In this document: piece after piece, positions 6,981 through 13,130 of the stretch
Layout: each line of letters starts with the position of its first letter
How positions within the stretch are numbered: the stretch's first letter is position 1
NCBI GenBank assembly: GCA_003990745.1
Contig: RBNI01005017.1
Coordinates: 1 to 13,130, forward strand
Source: Jimgerdemannia flammicorona
Lineage: Eukaryota > Mucoromycota > Endogonomycetes > Endogonales > Endogonaceae
Direction of reading: 5' to 3'
DNA length: 13,130 nt
Program-made: the position numbers and the translations under genes
Notes under the pieces: model-generated
Databases searched by the model: none
Seen by the model: the letters and a program-made list of their open reading frames with translations, nothing else
What the model was told of the DNA's origin: nothing

Positions 6981-8949
6981 ACTGCTCCACCCACTGGTCC
7001 CAGGCCTTGATGAGCCTATTATCCATTGTGAGTGTGACGACTGTTGTATCTGAGCTCTCCTCGAAGGTGATAGTGCCATAGTAGTCATGTGGTTGGAAGA
7101 GGATGGCCATGTTGGCTACAAACGGGACTCCGAAACCACAGGTGAGATTGTACCAGACTCTACTGCTATCCTCCCAGGTTGGGCCCTTCCTTTCTGAGAT
7201 ATAAAATATTACCGGAGTGATATTGTTGTCTGTGTGTGTGGGCAGAGAAAGGTTGTGCCTGACATATCCTGATATAATGTGAGCATACAGTTGGGTGAAC
7301 CCTTGGCCCAGGACCTCATACTGCCAGACTGTGCTGGTGGATGCCTGCCCTTGATCTAGTCCTGGGAGCCCTGGCTTGGAAACCTGCTAAAACGGATGGC
7401 AACCAGTCAGTCCTTTTTGTGTACAGAGGGGCAGAAACCCCCTGGGCCGCAGAAATCCCCCCGGGCTACAGCACCCCAAAAAAGTGGAGCTCCTCACCTC
7501 ATACAGCATGCTAAATTGTGCCAAGAATATACGTATAGCTGTGCCGAGATCACCACCAAGCTGGTCTGCCATACGCTCTACCAATCTGCTCAAAGAACCC
7601 CAGATCATAGCCGCCATCGCCACACAGACCGTGTTGTGCTCATGCACAGTTTGCTCTTCGATGGCACTTCTAAAGTTCTGGTAGGGGTACAGAATCTTGT
7701 GCATCCCTGGATTTGTATCAAAAAGAGTATGTCAGTGAAGAGTGTGATTTATCCAAGGAGGAGTAAAAAAAAAAGAGAGACAAGTGCAGGGGATTTCAGA
7801 ACCCACCCTTTGCCAGTATTGCAGTATACCCAATTCCCATCCAAACCCCCCCTCCTTGCTTTTTTCGCCCCCTCTTTCCTGCCATCCAGTATTTGATGCA
7901 ATCCTTGTAAATCTCATTGATGTGGTGGTGAAGCTCGTCACCATAGAGGTTCCTTACCACCATCACAACCACCTCTCTATATTCGTTAATAAAGATATGG
8001 TTCTCTTCATCATTGGTTACTCCTGCTGGCCAATGGACCCCTTGGTCAAGAATAATTGGCTCTGATTCGAATGTAGACCCCCAAGCCTTAATGATGATGC
8101 TGATACTACTTATGCTGAACATCTTGCTCTCAAATTTCTCTATTTGATCAGATGCTGGACGTGGTTGAACTCGGGTAACTTTGAACTCTTCTTTCCAATA
8201 GAGCTGAGCCCTGATCTGAGGGACTGAGATAAGTGTGCAGATGGGTTGCATGCGGACAGGTTGCATGCGAATGGGTTGTGTATGGGCAAGTTGTATGCGG
8301 GTGGGTTGCGTATGGGTGTGGGTGTTTTTTTTAGGGGGAGACTACATAAAAAATGAAATTAAATAAAACATGGAGATGGGTATTTCAGAAAAAGAGCATG
8401 AGTGAGTGAGTGAGTGAGCTGCATGCCAACAAGTTGCATAAGATTGCTCATGAAGGCTTGCTTCTGTTCCTTTTGAGACCTCTGCCATGCGATATATTGA
8501 CTCAACAGCTCAGCCACCAAAGGCATGCCCCACATCATCCTCTAACCTTTCTTCATCTTGACCAGATGTTACGAATAAAGTTGGCAGATCTTGCCATAGA
8601 GCTGTAGACTCTAAGAAGAGCATGAGGTGAATCGGGTCATGCTGGGGGAATTTAAACAAGTAAAAAGTAGTGGCAGAAAAGAGCAACCTATATCTACTAC
8701 TGGCTGCTCCAAAAAGGCTACCATGTACATAGCTGTGAGATCTGTGAATTCCAAGGTCTGAAGGGCTGCTGTAAGTTGTTGCCAGAATTCACCCTCATCC
8801 CCACCATCGCTATCGCCATTGCTATCGCCACCGCTGTTGCCCCTTTGGCTCTCAATGAGCAGCTTGTATACTGCCCATATGAGAAAGAATCTAATATTGT
8901 CAGCAGAGAGTGCGTTTCCACCTCGAATACTCCCTCTTTTGATGATCAT
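6973..8949 (-). CDS. Unrecognised intron-containing gene carried inside hAT-1, antisense to the transposase
   Basis: I do not recognise the family. Three 3' exons join cleanly on the minus strand: 8341-7807, 7706-7498 and 7386-6973. The intron at 7806-7707 has donor GTGGGT, a CTGAC branch and a CAG end; the intron at 7497-7387 has donor GTGAGG, a CTGAC branch and a TAG end. Phases match at both, and about 360 codons contain no stop. The acceptor at 8344-8342 (TAG) precedes the third-last exon. Upstream, 8949-8640 is open and starts with ATG (MIIKRGSIRGG, then a Gly/Ser/Asp-rich stretch and EFWQQLTAALQTLEF), and a frame near 8560-8440 reads AELLSQYIAWQRSQKEQ, but how these join is unresolved. 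The product is mostly soluble-looking with no signal peptide or clear membrane segment. Visible elements are xQPxR 5-residue repeats near the start of the 8341 exon and WGSLSRLVERMADQLGG and FVANMAILFQPHDYYG further on. CpG is frequent compared with the LINEs. It could be a captured host gene or an accessory hAT gene. Confidence 0.5.
8240..8315 (-). repeat. 15-bp in-frame tandem repeat inside the carried gene
   Basis: On the minus strand, five consecutive 15-bp units of the type GCATGCAACCTGTCC encode 5-residue steps reading TQPTR, IQLAH, TQPIR, MQPVR and MQPIC. A 15-bp period keeps the frame, so the repeat can expand without breaking the protein. A related ATGCAACTTG also occurs near 8440. 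Confidence 0.75.
8399..8418 (+). repeat. TGAG microsatellite, five copies
   Basis: Perfect (TGAG)5. On the minus strand (CTCA) it lies in a likely intron or exon edge of the carried gene. Confidence 0.9.
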
Positions 8950-9157
8950 TCTAGGGTAAAAAATGAGTAGACTGGACCAACATATGAAATTAAGGGCTAC
9001 TGTTTTGTTTACTTATGATGCAGTAGGAAAGAACAAAGAAAAAGAACAAAGAAAAGAGAGGGAACAAAGGAAAGGGTGATATTACCAAAGTGTGGCAGGA
9101 AAAAAAAAACAAGAGTGAAATGAACAAAAGAAAGGGTAATGTCACCAAAGATTTCAA
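8950..9157 (-). promoter_or_regulatory. Possible promoter/leader of the carried gene
   Basis: Upstream of the ATG at 8949 the minus strand has long T/C-rich runs (CTTTGTTCTTTTTC-type), as is common in fungal promoters. Two 12-bp near-palindromes, GGTGATATTACC (9075-9086) and GGTAATGTCACC (9135-9146), are inverted versions of each other at 11 of 12 positions, and both sit in an AAAGG...AAAG context. Such paired sites could bind a dimeric regulator or the transposase. No TATA box is evident. A CCTAG just before the ATG could instead be a splice acceptor, which would put the true start further upstream. Confidence 0.3.
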
Positions 9158-9257
9158 TCTGGATGGATCAATCTGGATCAGATCATGAGATCAATCTGAG
9201 TTGATTTGAATCCATCACATAATGAACCTGATTCGAATCTCATCTGGATCAACTCCA
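9158..9257 (-). repeat. hAT-1 right subterminal region
   Basis: Several copies of CAATCTGGATC and related GATCAGATC and GATTCGAATC motifs approach the right terminal repeat. They echo the left-end unit (CAATCTGAATC) and again include a CATCACAT motif, so both ends carry related candidate transposase-binding sites. The array is much shorter than the left one. Confidence 0.7.
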
Positions 9258-9273
9258 TTCATTCAGAACACTA
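9258..9273 (-). repeat. hAT-1 right terminal inverted repeat
   Basis: The plus strand ends TTCATTCAGAACACTA; its reverse complement, TAGTGTTCTGAATGAA, matches the left ends of hAT-1 and hAT-2 at 14 of 16 bases. Confidence 0.85.
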
Positions 9274-9281
9274 ACTCTACT
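9274..9281. repeat. Probable hAT-1 right target-site duplication
   Basis: actctact, matching actctacc at the left boundary except for one C/T transition. Confidence 0.6.
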
Positions 9282-10545
9282 TCTCCTTTAATAATCTGAG
9301 AATGTCTTGTATACTATGCACTAATAACTTCTCAGAATCAAGAACCCCCTCCTATCTCTACTGAACTCTCCTTGCCCAAAGAGCCCTCATGAGAAACTTG
9401 GAGGGCCTCTCCCCTTCCTCCAGTCTCTACCAACATAGCCATACTGCCAAACTCTACACCTGCACTTCCTCTTCCTCCTATAGCACCTGTTGCAACTCAA
9501 CAATCTCCTTTTTTACCCATAACAATCTCCAATCCTCCACTCCCTCCAGGGCCAACAGACCTGCCCAATCCTCCAGAAGTCTTGTCAGTCTAGTAGAAGC
9601 CTACATTATTTTCCTCCTTCTCTATCTACTGGCCACCTTGCTGGCCTCTCCCAATAGACCCTAGTAGCCTCTTTCAACCTCATCTACCTAACTCCAACTG
9701 GGGTACATTCCTGTATCCATCCCTCCACCCTCTGCTAAATATCCTCAGCCCACTTATCTCATAATACCTTATTATCTAATAAAGAGGAGTTGAGGTGCTA
9801 ATGTCAAGGTCCATCCCCACTCCTCCCAAAATGACTCTGTCCCAGTAATCCCCAGTAATCAGACCATGGATACCATTTAGTCTCCAGTGACCTCCATGCA
9901 TCCAAGCTCTAGCAGTTTGCTGTCAAAATTCAATCAATCCTTATCTCTAGGCCACTTATCCAGTGTGTGTATACCCACCTGTCACCCCAGAACCCCCTTC
10001 CAGCATCCATCAAAGCACTCAGCCTCTCCACTTTCTTCCATACCTTTAGACCTCTACTCCTACCCTCAGCCCCCCACTCTCTATCAGTTCTATCCATCAG
10101 TGCATCTCTGATCATATTAAAGTCTCTACCAAGCATATCCACTCCAGCCTCTGCAAGGGCCCCTCCCTTCTGGAGACCCTTTACCTAATCTATACACTCA
10201 TCTCTTATAGTAGGATAGTAGCAGGATCTCACTATAACCAGCTCTCAACCTATACAGATCCACTCTCCCCAAACCAGCCTGTCTTCTCAGCTTCTTATAT
10301 CTTATATCTCCCCTCTGCCTCTCTGGATCAGAATCCCAATCTTGCTCTTCCAATCTGCCTCACCTTCCCATTCTTTTATCCATTTCAGTTTATCCAAATC
10401 ATCCTCATATCTGATATCCTGTAAAAGAAAAAGATTGGCCTCTAATCCCTTCAGCTAAGTGAAAATGTTCTGATGTTGAAAAAAACCCCATAGCCCATTT
10501 ACATTCAAAGAAAAAATATTAGTTATACTGTTTATAAAGAATATT
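9282..10545 (-). pseudogene. LINE-B ORF2 N-terminal part: AP-type endonuclease and pre-RT linker, degenerate
   Basis: From about 10530 the minus strand reads IFSLNVNGLWGF (the NVNGL start of APE-type LINE endonucleases), then GLEANLFLLQDIRYE (normally LQETH), then GRDFNMIRDALMDR (the GDFN box, near 10130), LSALMDAG and YTHWISGLEIRID (YTHW ... SRID box, near 9960). A pre-RT linker follows with RLTRLLEDW (near 9590), GERPSKF and VHSIQDILR (near 9320), where hAT-1 interrupts it. In functional elements this domain nicks target DNA. Several TAG and TGA stops are present. It begins about 40 bp after the ORF1 stop, a usual two-ORF LINE arrangement. Confidence 0.8.
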
Positions 10546-10569
10546 GTGAAATAACAAGTATATTCTCTA

Positions 10570-12400
10570 CTACTCTATGTTCATCACCTCCTGAGCCAGG
10601 TCCAGATCATATTCAGCAGCTACTATTTCCTCTTCAATTCTCTTAGCCTCTAGTCCAACCAGTAGTTCAGCAAGCTCCCCATCCTCCTTTTTCTCGAAAT
10701 CCTCATAATACTCTAGACAGACCTCCTGCCAGAGCTGCAATCTATGATGCTCTGCCCAACAGAAGGTGGCCTGCTCACCAGCAGCAACCACCAACTTGGC
10801 CTCCCTCTCCTTATCAATCTCATACTCTTTCTTCTCTAGGAAAACTGCAAGAACCTCTGCCTTCAGTGCCTCCACTATGCCATTACTATGTAGGATCTAT
10901 ACCCAATACTCTTCACTCATCACTTGTGGGTTTACCTCTTCCAACTCCTCTGCTGCAAAGTTATTCATCATCTTGCATATCTATAGAAGATTCCCCACCT
11001 TCTTTCTTTCTGGAGTCACTGGTCTTCTTCTATCTAGCATCAAGGTATCAGCCTCTGTACTTGCAGTCTCATCCCACTCCTCCTCTTGGATATCCACCAG
11101 TTCATCCTTACCAACTGCCACCACCTGTCCCCCCTTTACCACCTCAGGAACTCCAAAGTATACTCACTAGGCCCCCTGCATAGGCACATTCTCCACCACC
11201 CTACTCCTTGAAGTTGGACCTTATCTAATAAGAAGAGTAGAAGTTGGGAATTTCTCTCAGATCTCAAATATACCATCCACATATGAGTCATAACCAGTCA
11301 CCTCCTTGGCCACTTCTGGCCCCTTCTCCATATTTCTTCTATCTTCACTAGCCCAGACACTCACTTTGATACCCCTCATGATCTCAATTCCACCAGTATC
11401 CTTCTTTGCCCTGCTCTCCAGGTTTGCCAACAGCTCTCTCTGCCTCTTGTATCCTTGGGATCTTTCCTACAACCCCTTATCCACACAGATCCTCTTTCTA
11501 TCCACTACCTTCAAATGTGTCAACTCTATATATATCTTTCAAGCCTTTACCCTCCACTCTACTATACCACTCAGCTTCTTCAATACCTCTAACAAATTCT
11601 CTTCCTCCTTCTCACTCCTCTTCACCTTTATCATCTTGCATAAGAATGCCCTCCAAACTATTACCAAAGGTCAGTCTCTAGCCTTCTCAGTAGCTTCCTT
11701 CTTTGCCAACTGAATCCTAACATCAATATCCCCAGTTCTGAATAAGATTCCCTCTCAGACCCAGAACCCAATATCAACTATCTCTCTATACTCAGCCATA
11801 ACTTCCTTGACTCTCCTCCTCATCTCCACAATAGTCACTATGGGCACCTCTTTTGCCAGTAGCTATATCACCCTGGGTCTCATCTCAAGTAGTGTGTCAT
11901 CAGAATACACACCTCCCCAATAGTCAGCCCAGCCTTCAGTGCTTCCTCCAATAGCCCTGCCTCCTCAAAACCCATCTCTACTTCTTCCAATCTCTTCAAG
12001 AACTTCATGAATGCTGCTCTAGCCACCTGCTTAGCAATTAGCCTCAATACTATTTTTGCTATCACTGCTAAGCCCTAGAAGTAAAAAGTAACTATAAATT
12101 CTGAGATTGACTTCTTGAGTAATAGGGCCACCACTAGGCCCATTATACTATTCACCAGGTCCTTTATCTATCCAAGCCCCATCCTCTCAGCCCTGTCCAG
12201 CAGTCACATCTGGATTTTTTTTCAGATTTGTAGTCTCATTGTTATCAGCCATCATACTTATTCCAGTCACTACACTCCCAGCTCCACTGCCCTTACTGCC
12301 AAGGACTGCTCTCTCATACCCTGCTATCTTTACTATCTTCTTGTTCTTCCTAAGCCAGCCCTTCAGCCCTGCTCTCTTTCCATCCATATTCTCCCACCAG
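10570..12400 (-). pseudogene. LINE-B ORF1 (nucleic-acid-binding/coiled-coil type), degenerate
   Basis: Upstream of the endonuclease one long, mostly maintained frame on the minus strand runs from about 12387 (MDGKRAGLKGWLRKNKK, basic) to a TAG at about 10570. Parts include KNPDVTAGQG, RAAFMKFLKRLEEVEMGFEEAG (charged, helical, near 12000), VKRSEKEEENLLEVLKKL, a polar middle, and a Glu/Lys-rich end (LEKKEYEIDKEREAKL, EIVAAEYDLDLAQEV) that could form coiled coil. The longest uninterrupted piece is 10875-10570. It has scattered stops. No CCHC zinc knuckle was seen, so the ORF1 call rests on position and composition. Confidence 0.6.
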
Positions 12401-12534
12401 CAGACCCCTCATGCTTTCCTCTAAGCCAGAGTCTCTCCTCACATACTATCAGTTGAATGCACTAGGACCACCCTGCCCAGTAGTGCTCTGAATGAGTCAG
12501 TTTGAACCAGTTCAAATTCATCACATGATTAATT

Positions 12535-12790
12535 CAAATTAGTTTGAATTGTGACTGCTCTAATTCAAATCTCTAAATTGGTGATTTGAATTACTAAATT
12601 CAAATCATCAAATTCAAATCACTGAATTCAAATCACCAAATTCAAATTATTAGATTCAAATCATCAGATTCAAATCATCAGATTTGAATTGCCAAATTCA
12701 AATTCTTGATTCAAATCACTAAATTCGAATCTCTAAATTTAAATCAGAGTTTAAATCATCTGATTTGAATTCTGTAATAAATCAAATTTA
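12535..12790 (+). repeat. hAT-2 subterminal array of 14-bp repeats
   Basis: About 13-15 copies of AAATTCAAATCATC-type units (variants AGATTCAAATCATC, AAATTCGAATCTCT, GAATTCAAATCACC), a few inverted (GATTTGAATT). Position and period match the hAT-1 array, but the sequence is more A/T-rich. Confidence 0.9.
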
Positions 12791-12918
12791 CCATATGATT
12801 CATTTATATACATAAACAGAGAAAAATATTCTCAGGCATATATATAAGCACATGTATACAAATACAACCACCAATACATACACATACATATATACATATA
12901 CACACATATATACACACT

Positions 12919-13103
12919 ATGTCAATATCAATATCAATAGATCAGTCATCAGTATTTTCCAATACTAGTGATACTTTAAGTCAGACTTCTTTGAACAATG
13001 TCCAGCCTTCCTTAAATAATATTCCGCACTATGCTCCTCATTCCAAAGTTTGGCAATACTGTACCAAAACTGGAGAAAATGAAGTTACTTGTAAATATTG
13101 TAA
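12919..13103 (+). CDS. hAT-2 transposase exon 1 (BED-finger first half)
   Basis: It opens MSISISIDQSS and continues through SQTSLNN to a VWQYCTKTGENEVTCKYC finger half, aligning with hAT-1 exon 1 (DQSS, SQTSL, IWQHC, VVCNYC). It has no stop in this part. By alignment with hAT-1 the exon ends at 13103 before GTATTT, in the same phase. The rest of the gene is outside the window, so whether this copy is intact cannot be judged. Confidence 0.75.
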
Positions 13104-13106
13104 GTA

Positions 13107-13130
13107 TTTTTTTTTTTTTTTTTTTTTTTT
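13107..13130 (+). repeat. Poly-T run at the window end
   Basis: At least 24 T residues end the sequence, inside what should be intron 1 of the hAT-2 transposase. This may be a real homopolymer or a contig edge where assembly stopped. Confidence 0.8.

Larger units (their letters stand above)
2824..9273 (+). mobile_element. hAT-1: complete-length hAT DNA transposon, non-autonomous by mutation
   Basis: The left end TAGTGCTCTGAATGAG (2824-2839) is matched by the reverse complement of the right end, TAGTGTTCTGAATGAA (9273-9258), giving 14 of 16 identical. A TAGNG start is typical of hAT ends. The flanks are actctacc (2816-2823) and actctact (9274-9281), an 8-bp duplication with one C/T difference, and 8 bp is the hAT hallmark. 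Inside are a BED-finger hAT transposase on the plus strand and a different gene on the minus strand. At 6450 bp it is longer than most hAT elements, largely because of the minisatellite and the extra gene. It keeps more CpG than the LINE flanks, so it looks younger than they are. Confidence 0.85.
9282..12480 (-). mobile_element. LINE-B: degenerate non-LTR retrotransposon, 5' part
   Basis: Minus strand, same family as LINE-A: the 9298-9620 segment aligns with 2480-2815 at protein level (both read RLTRLLEDW, then VKKEI, then EEGERPSK). It holds the portion missing from LINE-A, namely ORF1, the endonuclease and the segment just before the RT; the RT itself is absent because the copy ends at the hAT-1 right boundary. 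CpG is almost gone and stops are scattered. The upstream end is cut by hAT-2 at 12481. Confidence 0.85.
12481..13130 (+). mobile_element. hAT-2: left end of a second hAT copy, cut by the window end
   Basis: It begins TAGTGCTCTGAATGAG, identical to hAT-1, directly after LINE-B sequence (previous 8 bases ctgcccag). It has the same order as hAT-1: terminal repeat, TCACATGA-like motif, 14-bp array, TA/CA-rich leader, BED-finger exon. The right end and target duplication are outside the window. The LINE junction is at a different LINE position from that of hAT-1, so this is an independent insertion. Confidence 0.85.

Noticed and set aside
7396..7896. 166-codon plus-strand ORF
   Set aside because: It is antisense to two minus-strand exons that splice in phase, and its composition shows no recognisable protein. 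It is a shadow frame.
9841..9860. Direct duplication CCCAGTAATC twice
   Set aside because: A small local duplication in decayed LINE sequence; no sign of a mobile-element footprint.
10766..11183. Two overlapping plus-strand ORFs of 134 and 105 codons
   Set aside because: Antisense to the longest intact part of LINE-B ORF1; low-complexity Ser/Pro/Thr output from the pyrimidine-rich strand.
11306..11713. 135-codon Ser/Leu/Phe-rich plus-strand ORF
   Set aside because: It arises from the C/T-rich antisense of LINE-B ORF1; the minus frame gives the charged ORF1-like protein.

Overview
This window looks like a transposon graveyard from a filamentous fungus. The evidence is short introns of about 80-110 bp with CTAAC- or CTGAC-like branch points, strong CpG depletion in the oldest elements, and nested non-LTR and hAT elements. 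A TE-rich, DNA-methylating ascomycete of truffle type would fit, but that is inference; nothing in the sequence identifies a species. I see no ordinary single-copy housekeeping gene.

Layout from left to right. (1) 1-2823, minus strand: the 3' part of a decayed LINE (LINE-A) with ORF2 reverse transcriptase, thumb and a Cys/His tail. It is full of stops, and two catalytic Asp positions read Asn. (2) 2824-9273: a 6450-bp hAT element (hAT-1) with matching terminal inverted repeats starting TAGTG and a probable 8-bp target duplication (7 of 8 bases match). It contains a 13-14 bp subterminal repeat array, a plus-strand BED-finger hAT transposase in about nine exons that is broken by in-frame stops, a complex minisatellite, three further short tandem arrays, and an unrecognised intron-containing gene on the minus strand (6973 to about 8950). 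(3) 9282-12480, minus strand: a second copy of the same LINE family (LINE-B), holding ORF1, an AP-type endonuclease and the start of the RT region. (4) 12481 to the window end: the left end of a second hAT copy (hAT-2), with its own 14-bp repeat array and transposase exon 1, running into a poly-T stretch at the sequence end.

The most interesting object is the minus-strand gene carried inside hAT-1. Its last three exons join in phase at fungal-style splice sites, it stays open over about 360 codons, and it keeps far more CpG than the surrounding elements. It could be a captured host gene or an accessory gene of the hAT family. The second puzzle is that about 320 bp of LINE sequence occurs on both sides of hAT-1, so the element does not simply interrupt one LINE copy.
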